Assembly: GCA_018266075.1 (NCBI GenBank)
Contig: JAFEBB010000011.1
Coordinates: 62,001 to 126,000, forward strand
Origin: Deltaproteobacteria bacterium
Lineage (GTDB): Bacteria > Myxococcota > Myxococcia > Myxococcales > SZAS-1
DNA: 64,000 nucleotides
Direction of reading: 5' to 3'
Every line of letters begins with the position of its first letter. Position 1 is the stretch's first letter. The notes beneath the pieces are model-generated. The model was not told the DNA's origin, made no database searches, and worked only from the letters and a program-made list of their open reading frames with translations. A program made the position numbers and the translations under genes. Positions 24,103 through 35,370 of the stretch are shown here, piece after piece.

Positions 24103-26202
24103 ATGAAACACTTCCTTTACGTCGCCTTCTTGCTGGTTCCCGCCATGGCCCACGCCGACACCAAGCCCGCGCCGACTCCGACCTCCGACGATCCCTACCT
24201 CTGGCTCGAGGAAACCGACGGCGCCAAGGCCATGGACTGGGTGAAGGCCAAGAACGCCGTCACGGTGAAGGACATCGGCTCGAGCGCGCAGTTCAAGAAG
24301 ACCCGCGACTCGCTCCTGGAGATCCTCGACTCCACCGACAAGATCCCCTACCCGGAGCGCATGGGCGACTTCCTCTACAACTTCTGGAAGGACAAGGATC
24401 ACCCGCGCGGCATCTGGCGCCGCACCACGCTCGACGAGTACCGCAAGGACAAGCCCAACTGGGAGCTGCTCATCGACGTCGACGCGCTGGGCAAGGCCGA
24501 GAAGGAGAACTGGGTCTACGAGGGCGCGGGCTGCCTCAAGCCCGAGTACCGCCACTGCCTGGTCTACCTCTCGCGCGGCGGCGCCGACGCCACCGTGGTC
24601 CGCGAGTTCGACCTCTCCACCAAGCAGTTCGTGAAGGACGGCTTCACGCTGCCCGAGGCCAAGACCACCGCCGGCTGGATCGACGCGAACACGCTCTACG
24701 TGGCCACCGACTTCGGCCCCGGCTCGATGACCGCCTCGGGCTACCCGCGCATCGTGAAGGAGTGGAAGCGCGGCACGCCGCTCTCGGCCGCCAAGCTGGT
24801 GTACGAGGGCAAGCACGAGGACCTCGCCATCAGCGCCTCGCACGACGCCACGCCGGGCTTCGAGCGCGACTTCGTGAGCCGCGGCATCGAGTTCTTCTCC
24901 AGCGAGACGTTCGTCCGCGGCAAGGACGGCAGGCTCACCCTCATCGACGTCCCCAAGGACGCCGAACCGGATCCCACCCGCGAGTGGCTGCTCGTCCAAC
25001 TGCGCACCGCGTGGACCGTGAGCGGCAAGACCTACGCGGGCGGCTCGCTGCTCGCCACGAAGTTCGACGACTTCATGGCCGGCAAGCGCGACTTCACCGT
25101 GCTCTTCGAGCCCACGCCCACCACCTCGCTCTCGGGCTACTCCTGGACGCGCAACAAGCTCATCCTCATGACCCTCCAGGACGTGGTGAGCCACGTGGAG
25201 GTGCTCACGCCGCAGGCCGGCGTGTGGAAGCGCGAGCCGCTGGGCTCGGCACCACCGCTCTCCAGCATCGGCGCAGTCGCGAGCGATCCAGACCGGAACG
25301 ACGAGTACTTCCTGATGGTCACCGGCTTCCTCACGCCCAGCACCATCAGCCGCGGCGTGCTCGGCAAGGAGGACGCCAAGCCCCTCAAGCATGAGCCCAG
25401 CTTCTTCGACGGAAGCGGCATGGAGGTGAAGCAGTTCTTCGCCGCCTCGAAGGACGGCACGCGCGTGCCCTACTTCGTGGTCGCGCAGAAGAACCTCAAG
25501 TTTGACGGCCAGAACCCCACCCTGCTCTACGGCTACGGCGGCTTCGAGGTCTCCGAGATGCCGTTCTACGACGCCGAGGACGGCCGGGCGTGGATCTCGC
25601 GCGGCGGTGTGTACGTGCTTGCCAACATTCGCGGCGGCGGCGAGTACGGCCCACGTTGGCACCAGGCGGCGCTCAAGCAGAACCGGCTGCGCGCCTACGA
25701 GGACTTCGCCGCGGTGGCCCAGGACCTGATGGCGAAGAAGATCACCTCGCACGCGCACCTGGGGATGATGGGCGGCAGCAACGGCGGGCTGCTCATGGGC
25801 AACATGCTCACCCTCTACCCGGAGCTGGCGAGCGCCATCGTGTGCCAGGTGCCGCTGCTCGACATGAAGCGGTACACGCACCTCTCGGCCGGCGCCTCGT
25901 GGATCGCGGAGTACGGCGACCCGGACAAGCCGGAGGAGTGGAAGTGGATCCAGACCTTCTCGCCGTACCAGGCGGTGAAGAAGGGCGCGAAGTACCCCGC
26001 GGTGCTCTTCACCACCTCGACGCGCGACGACCGCGTGGGCCCGGCGCACGCGCGCAAGATGGCCGCCAAGCTGATCGACCTCGGCTACGACGCGCGCTTC
26101 TACGAGAACATCGAGGGCGGCCACGGCGCCGCCGCGGACAACGCACAGGCCGCGTTCATGAGCGCGCTGGGCTACGAGTTCCTCTGGAGCAAGCTGAAGT
26201 AG
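24103..26202 (+). CDS. Prolyl oligopeptidase family serine peptidase (S9A), exported
   Basis: 699 residues from the ATG at 24103, which gives a signal peptide MKHFLYVAFLLVPAMAHA; a longer reading from 24034 would bury it. The N-terminal YLWLEETDGAKAMDWV word and the central seven-bladed propeller region (about 80-450) match S9A prolyl oligopeptidases. The C-terminal alpha/beta-hydrolase part holds NPTLLYGYGGFEVSE, the nucleophile elbow GGSNGG (Ser559), RDDRVGP (Asp642/643) and GGHG (His674). It should cut peptides after proline in the periplasm or outside the cell. Length is normal for the family. It is followed by a separate kinase gene. Confidence 0.95.
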   Translation: MKHFLYVAFLLVPAMAHADTKPAPTPTSDDPYLWLEETDGAKAMDWVKAKNAVTVKDIGSSAQFKKTRDSLLEILDSTDKIPYPERMGDFLYNFWKDKDHPRGIWRRTTLDEYRKDKPNWELLIDVDALGKAEKENWVYEGAGCLKPEYRHCLVYLSRGGADATVVREFDLSTKQFVKDGFTLPEAKTTAGWIDANTLYVATDFGPGSMTASGYPRIVKEWKRGTPLSAAKLVYEGKHEDLAISASHDATPGFERDFVSRGIEFFSSETFVRGKDGRLTLIDVPKDAEPDPTREWLLVQLRTAWTVSGKTYAGGSLLATKFDDFMAGKRDFTVLFEPTPTTSLSGYSWTRNKLILMTLQDVVSHVEVLTPQAGVWKREPLGSAPPLSSIGAVASDPDRNDEYFLMVTGFLTPSTISRGVLGKEDAKPLKHEPSFFDGSGMEVKQFFAASKDGTRVPYFVVAQKNLKFDGQNPTLLYGYGGFEVSEMPFYDAEDGRAWISRGGVYVLANIRGGGEYGPRWHQAALKQNRLRAYEDFAAVAQDLMAKKITSHAHLGMMGGSNGGLLMGNMLTLYPELASAIVCQVPLLDMKRYTHLSAGASWIAEYGDPDKPEEWKWIQTFSPYQAVKKGAKYPAVLFTTSTRDDRVGPAHARKMAAKLIDLGYDARFYENIEGGHGAAADNAQAAFMSALGYEFLWSKLK

Positions 26203-26340
26203 CGCCCGCAACCGCCTCTGGGCCAGTCGACAAGTTGTGGGCGACTTCCCTACCGGGCGGGTTACAGCGTCGGCCGAATTCGGGGAGAATCGACCCGGGT
26301 CGCAGCCTGTGGGGAAGCGGCCGCAGCGGGGTCTCTGCGC

Positions 26341-27738
26341 GTGAATGCCGTGCCAAACCAGCGCTTTCGCATCCTGAAGACGCTCGGCGACGGCGGCATG
26401 GGCACCGTGTACCTCGCGGTGATGCTCGGCGAGGGCGGCTTCGAGAAGCGCGTGGCCCTCAAGAAGCTCAAGCCGGAGCTTTCACAAGATCCGGAGTCGG
26501 TGGAGCTCTTCATGCGCGAGGCCAAGCTGGCCGCGCAGCTCAACCACCCCAACATCGTGCAGGTCTTCGACGGCGGGCTCGACCAGGGCAACCTCTTCCT
26601 CGTCCTCGAGTACGTGGACGGCGGGGACCTGGAAGGCGTGATCCGCTCCAGCCGCAAGCGCGGCAAGGCGGTGAGCCCCGCGGCCATCGCCCACGTGGGC
26701 GCGCAGGTGTGCGAGGCGCTCTGCTGCCTCTTCGACCTCCGCGACGACAAGGGCGCGCCGCAAGTGCAGGCCCACCGCGACATCTCGCCAAGCAACGTGC
26801 TCCTGGCCAAGAACGGCGTGGTGAAGCTCTCCGATTTCGGCGTGGTGCGGCTGCGCGAGTCGAAGACGGCCATCGGCAAGGTGCGCGGCAAATGGGAGTA
26901 CTTCCCGCCCGAGCTGGTGCGCGGCAGCCACGACCAGCGCGGCGACCTCTTCGCCCTCGGCGTGACGCTCTACAAGCTGGCCGCGATGAAGCACCCCTTC
27001 GAGGCGCCCACGCCGCCGCAGCACTTCGAGCGCGCGTGCAAGGAACAGCCCGCGCCCATCGCCGGCCTGCCCGACGCGCTCTGGGGAATCATCAACCGCG
27101 CGCTGAGCAAGGACCCCAAGCAGCGCTACCAGACCGCCGAGGAGATGGGCGCCGACCTCGACGCGTTCGTCACCGCGTGCGACGCGCGCATCTCGCCGCG
27201 CTACCTGGCGCGCGAGCTGTTCGCGGCGGAGACGGAGGTCTCCCTCCCGGCGGCGCCGCCGAGCGACACCGCGCCCACGCAGATGGCCACGGGCCTCGAC
27301 CTCTTCGACGACTTCCAGCCCGGCGCGCGCCGCAAGACCGGCGGCGTGCCCATCCCCTCGCGCACCGAGGACGAGCTGCGCCAATTCGAAGACGTCTTCG
27401 GGCCCTTGCCGGATCGCACCGGCACCGGCCCGCGCGTGGACATCAACAAGACCGACAAGAACGAGAGCTCCTCGGGGAGCGGGCTCCTGGTGCGCGGGCC
27501 GATGTCGGAGTCGCAGCTGCGCACGCTCTACAAAGACTTCGCCGACCGCTACTACAAGCACCGCAACCAGGCGCCGCCGGTGTCGTTCGAGCAATTGGCG
27601 CTGATGATCCAGAGCCGGCGGGCGCAGCTGCAGCAGAAGTTCCCCAACTGCGCGGTGACGGTGAACGTGGTGCTGCAGAACGACAAGGTCATCGTGAAGC
27701 TGCGGCCGGTGAACGAGGCCGGCCAGCGGCTCGGCTAG
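26341..27738 (+). CDS. Ser/Thr protein kinase, cytoplasmic
   Basis: 465 residues from a GTG. Kinase domain at residues 8-280: Gly loop LGDGGMGTVYLA, VALKKL Lys, MREAKL Glu, catalytic loop HRDISPSN and DFG in LSDFGVVRL, followed by GKWEYFPPELV. The Lys normally found in HRDLKPxN is Ser, a change common in myxobacterial kinases. After the kinase domain comes a Pro/Thr-rich linker with no transmembrane segment and a 110-residue C-terminal part (LRTLYKDFADRYYKHRNQAPPVSFEQLALMIQSRRAQL), MXAN_5187-like to my memory but not certain. Its stop overlaps that of the convergent amidohydrolase by 4 bases. Confidence 0.9.
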   Translation: MNAVPNQRFRILKTLGDGGMGTVYLAVMLGEGGFEKRVALKKLKPELSQDPESVELFMREAKLAAQLNHPNIVQVFDGGLDQGNLFLVLEYVDGGDLEGVIRSSRKRGKAVSPAAIAHVGAQVCEALCCLFDLRDDKGAPQVQAHRDISPSNVLLAKNGVVKLSDFGVVRLRESKTAIGKVRGKWEYFPPELVRGSHDQRGDLFALGVTLYKLAAMKHPFEAPTPPQHFERACKEQPAPIAGLPDALWGIINRALSKDPKQRYQTAEEMGADLDAFVTACDARISPRYLARELFAAETEVSLPAAPPSDTAPTQMATGLDLFDDFQPGARRKTGGVPIPSRTEDELRQFEDVFGPLPDRTGTGPRVDINKTDKNESSSGSGLLVRGPMSESQLRTLYKDFADRYYKHRNQAPPVSFEQLALMIQSRRAQLQQKFPNCAVTVNVVLQNDKVIVKLRPVNEAGQRLG

Positions 27739-29024
27739 CGCTTCACGATCTCGCCGCCCTTCATCACGAAGCTCACGCGCTGCGTGGCCGTGATGTCCGC
27801 GAGCGCGTCGCCCGGCACGGCGATGATGTCCGCCAGCTTCCCAACCTCGAGCACGCCGCGATCGGTGACGCCCAGCAGCTGCGCGGCGCCGCTGGTGCCC
27901 GCGCGAAGCGCCGCCGCCGGGCTCATGCCGAACTTCACCATCCACTGGAGCTCGTGCGCGTTGTTGCCGTGCGGCTGCACCGCGGAGTCGGTGCCGAGCA
28001 CGATGCGCACGCCCTGCTTCAGCGCCTCGTGGAACATGGTCTCCTGCGCGGCGAGCACCGCGCGTGCCTTGTCGGCGACGTGGGGCGGCATGCCCGGGAG
28101 CCGCTCGGCGAGGCCCTCGCGCGTCATCAGCGTGGGCACCAACGTGACGCCCTTCTGCTTCATGAGCGCGAGCGTGTCGGCCTTGAGGAACGAGCCGTGC
28201 TCGATGCTGTCCACGTCGGCCTTGACGGCAGCCTTGGCAGCGCCGTCGCCGTGGCAGTGGGCCGCGACTTTGCGACGCAGGCGGTGGGCCTCGTCGACGA
28301 TGGCGTGGAGCTCGTCGTCGGTGAGCTGCGGCGTGTCCACGTCGTCGCTGAGCGAGAGCACGCCGCCGCTCGCGGCGATCTTGATGACGTCCGCGCCGAA
28401 CTTCACCTGCTCGCGGACGGCCTGGCGACACGCGTCGGCGCCGTTGCAGATGCCCTCGTAGATGCCCGGCTCGGGGATCTTCATCTCCGGCGGATAGGGA
28501 TCCGAGTCCATGTGGCCGCCCGTCGCGCCGAGCGCGTGCGCGCAGACGAGCATGCGCGGCCCCTCGGCGATGCCGTCGTTGATGGCGTTGCGCAGGCCCA
28601 CGTCGATGAGCTGACCGCTGCCGAGATCGCGCACCGTGGTGAAGCCGGCCTCGAGCGTGCGCTTGGCGTAGTGCGCGGCGTAGAGCGTCTGCTCGGACGT
28701 CGGGCGCAGGAGGCCGGTGTACGCGTCCTTCCACCAGTCGGGGCTGGACTCGAACGTGAGGTGCGTGTGCGCGTCCATCAAGCCCGGCATGAGGGTGGCG
28801 TCGCCGAGGTCGACGACGGTCGCGCCCGCGGGCGCGCTCACGTTCTTGCCCACCGCGACGATCTTCTCGCCCTCCACGAGCACCGCCACGCCGCCCGTGA
28901 CGAGCGCGTCGGACTTGCCGTCGAAGAGCCGCGCGGCCTTGAGCAGCACGGGCTTGGGCTTCGGCGCCTCCGGGCTCGCGTTCACGGCGAGTGAAATCGT
29001 CAGCAGCGCGGCCAGGTGAAGCAT
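27735..29024 (-). CDS. Exported metal-dependent amidohydrolase (imidazolonepropionase/prolidase-like)
   Basis: 429 residues from the ATG at 29024; GGAGGTCG is upstream and a signal peptide (MLHLAALLTISLAVNAS) follows. The amidohydrolase core is complete: DAHTHL (metal His pair), FTTVRDLGS, the carboxylated-Lys site around GADVIKIAASGG, AAHCHGDGA, SIEHGSFL and the final Asp in VLGTDSAVQPHG. The closing NIAVPGDAL-type stretch (ADIIAVPGD) is the usual composite-domain strand. This subgroup often includes Xaa-Pro dipeptidases and organophosphate-acting prolidases; the true substrate is not determinable. Stop codons overlap the kinase gene on the other strand. Confidence 0.9.
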   Translation of the reverse strand: MLHLAALLTISLAVNASPEAPKPKPVLLKAARLFDGKSDALVTGGVAVLVEGEKIVAVGKNVSAPAGATVVDLGDATLMPGLMDAHTHLTFESSPDWWKDAYTGLLRPTSEQTLYAAHYAKRTLEAGFTTVRDLGSGQLIDVGLRNAINDGIAEGPRMLVCAHALGATGGHMDSDPYPPEMKIPEPGIYEGICNGADACRQAVREQVKFGADVIKIAASGGVLSLSDDVDTPQLTDDELHAIVDEAHRLRRKVAAHCHGDGAAKAAVKADVDSIEHGSFLKADTLALMKQKGVTLVPTLMTREGLAERLPGMPPHVADKARAVLAAQETMFHEALKQGVRIVLGTDSAVQPHGNNAHELQWMVKFGMSPAAALRAGTSGAAQLLGVTDRGVLEVGKLADIIAVPGDALADITATQRVSFVMKGGEIVKR

Positions 29025-29186
29025 GGTGCGACCTCCAGAGCGCGACAGCTTCTCGCAGGACGTTCGCGCTGAGAAGCGGGCAATGTCGAACCAGCCACCA
29101 GCCCACCCAGGCACGATTGGGGTCGACGAGGTTGCAGCCGAGCGCCCACCTCTCCACCTTTGCTCCGGGCGGCGTGGGAGGCGGGG

Positions 29187-30746
29187 ATGTCGGTGCGATG
29201 GTGGACGCTCGCGGCCTGCGCCGCGGCGCTCGGTCTGGTGGGGTGCAACAGCGGCACCCGGGACGTGCTCGCCGGCTCGAGCGATCCGCCGGGCTCATCC
29301 GCGTCCACCGGCTCGAGCGGCACCACCGGCGCGGCGACGATCGGCGGCAGCGCGTCGACCACGGGCGCGGGCGCCAGCTCGAGCAGCTCAGGCTCGACGG
29401 GAAGCAGCGCGAGCTCTGCTTCATCCAGCAGCAGCTCGACCGGCTCGAGCGGCAGCAGCGGAAGCACCGGCAGCGGCCAACTGCACGCGACGGCGGTGCA
29501 CGGCCCGGCCAGCAACTGGCAGATCATCGAGATCGGCGGAAACGTCTACGACGTCTCGAGCGACAAGGCCGGCAACCTCTGGGTCGCCGACGGCGTGAGC
29601 GGGCTCGTCTACATCCCCGCGGGCAGCGCCACCCCGCGCTGGTTCACGCTCGCCGACGGCCTGCATCCGTACGGCTATCCGAGTCAGGGCGCGATCACCC
29701 AGGTGCAGCTCAAGGTGATCAGCGTGGCCGGCGGCGAGGCCAACAACGCCTACGTGGGCTACGACGGCATCGGCGACTGCGAAGACGAGTGGGACCAGGA
29801 CCAGCCCAACCCGGACCCGAACATCTACAAGAGCGGCGACGCGGACCACGTGTGGATCAGCGGAGGCGGCTTCAACGTCGCGCACTACGACATCTACACC
29901 GGGCCCGGCATCGTGGCCGCAGAGCCGCAAGGCCGCGAGAAGCTCTGCAGCATCTACCGGCTCGTCTACGACGGCGCGCACGGAGCGGTCTGGGCCGGCG
30001 CGAACCACGGCTTCGCGTTCTTGAACCCCAACTACGACGGCTCGAGCTTCTACCTGGGCGACGACGACCCGGGCATCTTGATGGAGCACATCCACCCGGC
30101 CATCAACGGCTACCTCACCGACGCCTCGCCCGCGACCGACGACTTCCTGCTCACCGGCGGCTACTACGGCATGGCTGTGGATCCCGCGGGCGACATCTGG
30201 GCGGGCGGCATCTTCCGCACCTACAAATGCGTCGCAGGCGAGGGCGGCATCAACTTCTGGACCTGCGAATCGGACGCGCCGCACAACCACCAGATCGACA
30301 TCTGGCCGGATCCGGTTTCGCACGACGCCTGGCCTCAGCAGCGCGTGGACGACTACGTGACCGGGCTCGCCGTCGCGCCGGACGGCACCGTCTGGGCCAG
30401 CGCGCGCGACCGCCAGGACAACCCGAACCAGTACCAGGTCATGGGCATCGGCCTCGCGCACCTCTCGGCGACGGGCGTTCCCATCGGCTACCTCACCGAC
30501 GCCATGCCCAGCCAGCACCTCACCGCGCTCGCGGCGGATCCGGACGGATCGATCTGGATCGGCAGCGAGGCGGGCGTGGCGCGCTACATCCCATCGCAGG
30601 GCGTGGTGCAGCAGTTCGGCGGCGACGCGCTCGGCGGCCACTGGGGCGACATCGTGGGCAACATCCAGATCGACACCTCGGGCCCCAAGCGCCGCGTGCT
30701 CATCGGCTTCATGTCGGGCGCCGTCGCGATCTACACCGGCGACTGA
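29187..30746 (+). CDS. Lipoprotein with Ser/Gly linker and beta-propeller
   Basis: 519 residues from the ATG at 29187, with GGGAGGCGGGG directly upstream. The lipobox is LGLVGC. A Ser/Gly/Thr tract spans about residues 35-95. The rest shows at least five propeller-blade words of the two-component-regulator type: DKAGNLWVADGVSGLVYI, GAVWAGANHGFAFL, DPAGDIWAGGIFR, APDGTVWASARD and DPDGSIWIGSEAGVARY. This is a likely surface-exposed propeller of unknown ligand. Its 3' end overlaps the convergent HisD-like gene by 16 bases. Confidence 0.85.
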   Translation: MSVRWWTLAACAAALGLVGCNSGTRDVLAGSSDPPGSSASTGSSGTTGAATIGGSASTTGAGASSSSSGSTGSSASSASSSSSSTGSSGSSGSTGSGQLHATAVHGPASNWQIIEIGGNVYDVSSDKAGNLWVADGVSGLVYIPAGSATPRWFTLADGLHPYGYPSQGAITQVQLKVISVAGGEANNAYVGYDGIGDCEDEWDQDQPNPDPNIYKSGDADHVWISGGGFNVAHYDIYTGPGIVAAEPQGREKLCSIYRLVYDGAHGAVWAGANHGFAFLNPNYDGSSFYLGDDDPGILMEHIHPAINGYLTDASPATDDFLLTGGYYGMAVDPAGDIWAGGIFRTYKCVAGEGGINFWTCESDAPHNHQIDIWPDPVSHDAWPQQRVDDYVTGLAVAPDGTVWASARDRQDNPNQYQVMGIGLAHLSATGVPIGYLTDAMPSQHLTALAADPDGSIWIGSEAGVARYIPSQGVVQQFGGDALGGHWGDIVGNIQIDTSGPKRRVLIGFMSGAVAIYTGD

Positions 30747-31764
30747 GCGATCTCCTGCGCGCGCAGGAAGAGCGCGAGCGGCGGCGCGTCGAGCGACTCG
30801 GCGGCTCCGACGACGAGCTCGCTGGCCTCGGTGAGCTCGCCCAGCCAGCGCTCGGCGTCGCGAACGAGCAGGTGCACCCGCGCGGGCATGAAGGCCTGCG
30901 CGAAGACCACGGCCTGATCGCGGTTGGCTACGAAGACGCGCCCGTCCGAGATGCGGACGTGCTCGGCGATCGCCGCGTCGAGCGCCACGATCACCATGCG
31001 CGGGAGCTTGGCGAGGGCAACGAGCGCCGCGCGATCGGCGTCGGAATCTGCGAGCACGAGCCGCGGCGCGACGTCGGGCAGCTCCACCGCGTGCGTGGCC
31101 GCGAGCTGTCGAAGCGCCGCGCGCGCGAAGCGGCCCCCCCGCCCCACCAGCGCACCGCCTGCGCCCACCCACGCCGCGAGCTGCGCCACACCCTGCGCGC
31201 CACCACCGAGGAAGAGCTGGGTCACACCAAGCTCTTCTGCGGTCGCGAGGATCGCGGGATCGACCCCGTACGCGCCGGGCAACGTGGGCGTTCGTCCGGG
31301 CGGCGTGATCACCACCAGCTCTCGGACGCCCGCCGCGCGCGCGAGCCCCACCCGGGCCGCAAAGGCCTTCGCATCGAAGCTTGGCGCGCGACGCAAATAG
31401 ATGCCCACCTTGCTCCGCGGCAGCCAGCGCAGGCGCAATCCCTCGTGCCGCGCGTCCTCGAGCGTGCGCCGCTGCGCGCGACCAAACGCCTCGGCGCGCT
31501 CGGCCGTCGCGCGGACACCGTCGAGCAACGCTGCCGGCGCGATCTTCCGGGCGTGAGCGTGCACGGCGCGCGGGAGCTGCAGCTCCGAGGGCGCGAGCTT
31601 GAGCTCGTCGAACTGCGCGGTGAACCGAACGAGCGCCGCGGTGCCGTCGCGCGCGTGCGCCTCGAGGACGCGCGCCGCGGCCGCAGCCACAGCCGCTTCC
31701 TCCGGTTGTGCCAGACGGAGCGCCTGCGCGGTGGCGCGGGCGTCGCGGAGCTCGGTGGGCTCGC

Positions 31765-31768
<4 letters not shown>
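30731..31768 (-). CDS. Histidinol dehydrogenase-like protein lacking catalytic residues
   Basis: 345 residues, about 85 short of a normal HisD. The NAD-fold part is recognisable: VGIYLRRAPSFDAKAFAARVGLARAAGVRELVVITPP, then GVDPAILATAEELGVTQLFLGGGAQGVAQLAAW. Where HisD has SQAEH with zinc ligands, this protein has ALAKLPR; where HisD has APEHLEL (catalytic Glu-His), it has MPARVHL; and the C-terminal part with the last zinc ligands is missing. I infer a pseudoenzyme or a protein with a new role. It starts inside the stop of an acyl-CoA dehydrogenase gene (ATGA), so it is co-expressed with that rather than with a his operon. Confidence 0.75.
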
Positions 31769-33450
<1,682 letters not shown>

Positions 33451-33509
33451 GGGCGCAGTGTAGTCGCGCGCGCGCGCTTGGACAGCCCCAGCCGCTCAAC
33501 CGACACGCT

Positions 33510-33530
33510 CCTTGTCGGCCAACGACAAGG
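33510..33530. promoter_or_regulatory. Inverted repeat, candidate operator upstream of the acyl-CoA dehydrogenase gene
   Basis: CCTTGTCG and CGACAAGG form an exact 8-bp dyad with a 5-base spacer, centred about 70 bases before the ATG at 33450. Size and position suit a TetR-type operator, but no regulator gene is adjacent. Confidence 0.4.
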
Positions 33531-33551
33531 ACCCTGACCGTCATGCTCCTT

Positions 33552-33573
33552 GATGGTTTGAGCTCAAACCATC
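33552..33573. repeat. Perfect 22-bp palindrome after the lipoprotein stop
   Basis: GATGGTTTGAGCTCAAACCA plus TC reads the same on both strands. It lies 2 bases past the stop of the lipoprotein gene at 33575. No T-run follows, so it is either a hairpin limiting read-through or a second operator in the same gap. Confidence 0.5.
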
Positions 33574-33574
33574 T

Positions 33575-35311
33575 TCAGCGCCAGGCCACTTCCTGCGGCC
33601 GCGGGAACGCGAAGAGCACCACGTACTGGCCCCAGGCCTGGCCCTCCGCGCGCCGGTGGCTCACGGTGATGCAGACGTCGAGCGGACCGGGCTGCAGCAG
33701 CTGCTTGGGCAACTCGAAATCCAGCGTCGAGGTCGTCATCCACAGCCCGGAGAAGGCGCGGCCCTGCTGGACAGCGGCCTGAAGCACGTACTGAAGCGCG
33801 GCATCGGGCGCCGCGGCGCCCACGCGCACGGCGGTTCGCGCCTGCGCCTGCGCGGCCTCGAGCCCCTGGATGAAGTGTGGCGCCGGCAGCCCGCGGGCGG
33901 CGCGCTGGGCGGTAAGGCGCTGGGCGAGCGTGGCTGCCCCATCGTCGACGTCGCGCTCGTCGAAGAGCGTGTACGAGGTGAGCACCGCGCCGAGCCCGTT
34001 CTTGCCCAGCGTCACCTGCCCCACCGCGAGCTGCGCCGCGTCGCGATCGAGGAGCACGGCCCGACCGCTGGGCCGCTCGAGCGTCACCTGCACCAGGCGC
34101 GCTGGATCGCGCGTCTGGCCAAGAGCCGCCGACGCAAACTCGGCGTCGCGAATTTGCCCATCGACGTCCCAGCCCGCGCGCAGGCCGAGCGCGACCTCGT
34201 CGGCGAGCGCGGCCTCCGCCTTCCCGGCCATGGCCGCGAAGTAGTACGGCGCGATCTGGTTGCTCACCGCGCTCTCCTTGTCGGCGAGCACCATGGGCCT
34301 GAGCTGTGCGTGCGCGCGGACGGTGTTCACCTGCACCAAGAGCTGCTGCAGCATCGCCTGCTCGGTGCTGGCCGGGGCCGAAGGCGCCGCGAGCTGCTCC
34401 CGCGAGAACGCCAGCGACGCCTTGCCGCCGGGCCAGCCCACCAGGTCGAGCACGATGGGCCCGAAGATCCTCCCCGGCGGAAAGGCTGCGAGCTCCACGC
34501 GTGCTTCGGAATCCGAGGGCAGCACGCTGCAGGTGAGCGCGAAGTGGGGCAGCGCCACCGACGCGTCGGCGAGGCAGGTGCCGTAGCCATACGGCCCCTG
34601 GTTCACCAGCGCCTGCAGCCGGTCGCCGGGAACGAGGAGCTCGCCACGGAGGGTGATGTGCTGCTGCGCATCGGGCACGCGCGGCCCGGGCTCGAGCCGC
34701 ACGCGCGGGACGCTCGAGGCCACGAGGATGATGATGCGCTTGCCGTCGCGGCCAAACCAGATTCCCGCGGCGCGCGGCCCGGGGCCCACCATCTTCTCCA
34801 GCGTGCCGCCGAACTGCTTCGACCACTGCTCGAAGACCTTGCCCTCGTCGAGCCGGGGCATCTCGCCCGCGCTCCATTGCATCCGCACCTCGGCGCCCAC
34901 CACGCCGCAACGACCGGTGATGAAGTCGCGCAGCTCGTCGCTGGGCACGGCGTCCTTCGCAAGCACGAAGCGGCCCAGCTCCCGCGCCGCGCAGTGCATG
35001 TCGCCCGTGACCTGGACCCGGCCGCCGCTCTGGGTGGCGAACGTGTTGAGCGCACCGGTGAACGGGCTGGCGTCGGAATACGGCTCGGCGCCGAAACGCT
35101 CCGGCAGCGGACCTTCCATCTTCCACTGGTCCACCATCACGCCCGGGAGCTCGAGCGCCTCCGGCGGCAGCGGCGTGGCCTTCACCTCTTCGAGGCGGGC
35201 CTTGGTGGGAAAGGGGCTCGGCGCCGCAGGGCTCGATGGCGCCCCGGCCACGGGTGCGGCGACACAGCCTGCTGCCAAGAGGAGCGCGAGAGCAGAAAAC
35301 CGCAAAAGCAT
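33575..35311 (-). CDS. Large lipoprotein of unknown function, possibly CAP-like
   Basis: 578 residues from the ATG at 35311, with GGAGGGAA upstream. The lipobox is LLLAAGC (residues 10-16). The mature protein appears to hold repeated, weakly similar segments: CAARELGRFVLAKDAVPSDELRDFITGRCG, then VNTVRAHAQLRPMVLADKES and LTAQRAARGLPAPHF, the last two resembling the first helix of CAP/SCP domains (NxxRxxxGLxPL). I give that idea low weight. It is the gene after hmgA on the same strand, 59 bases from it, but has no obvious tie to tyrosine breakdown. Confidence 0.8.
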   Translation of the reverse strand: MLLRFSALALLLAAGCVAAPVAGAPSSPAAPSPFPTKARLEEVKATPLPPEALELPGVMVDQWKMEGPLPERFGAEPYSDASPFTGALNTFATQSGGRVQVTGDMHCAARELGRFVLAKDAVPSDELRDFITGRCGVVGAEVRMQWSAGEMPRLDEGKVFEQWSKQFGGTLEKMVGPGPRAAGIWFGRDGKRIIILVASSVPRVRLEPGPRVPDAQQHITLRGELLVPGDRLQALVNQGPYGYGTCLADASVALPHFALTCSVLPSDSEARVELAAFPPGRIFGPIVLDLVGWPGGKASLAFSREQLAAPSAPASTEQAMLQQLLVQVNTVRAHAQLRPMVLADKESAVSNQIAPYYFAAMAGKAEAALADEVALGLRAGWDVDGQIRDAEFASAALGQTRDPARLVQVTLERPSGRAVLLDRDAAQLAVGQVTLGKNGLGAVLTSYTLFDERDVDDGAATLAQRLTAQRAARGLPAPHFIQGLEAAQAQARTAVRVGAAAPDAALQYVLQAAVQQGRAFSGLWMTTSTLDFELPKQLLQPGPLDVCITVSHRRAEGQAWGQYVVLFAFPRPQEVAWR

Positions 35312-35370
35312 CGATTCCCTCCGAAGCCGCGAGCGTAGCCTGCGCGCGCGCGTTCGACGAGGGAAAGCCG

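Noticed and set aside
25590-28994. Plus-strand reading of more than 1100 residues across peptidase and kinase genes
   Set aside because: It is out of phase with clearly recognised S9A and kinase motifs and is rich in Arg/Pro/Gly.
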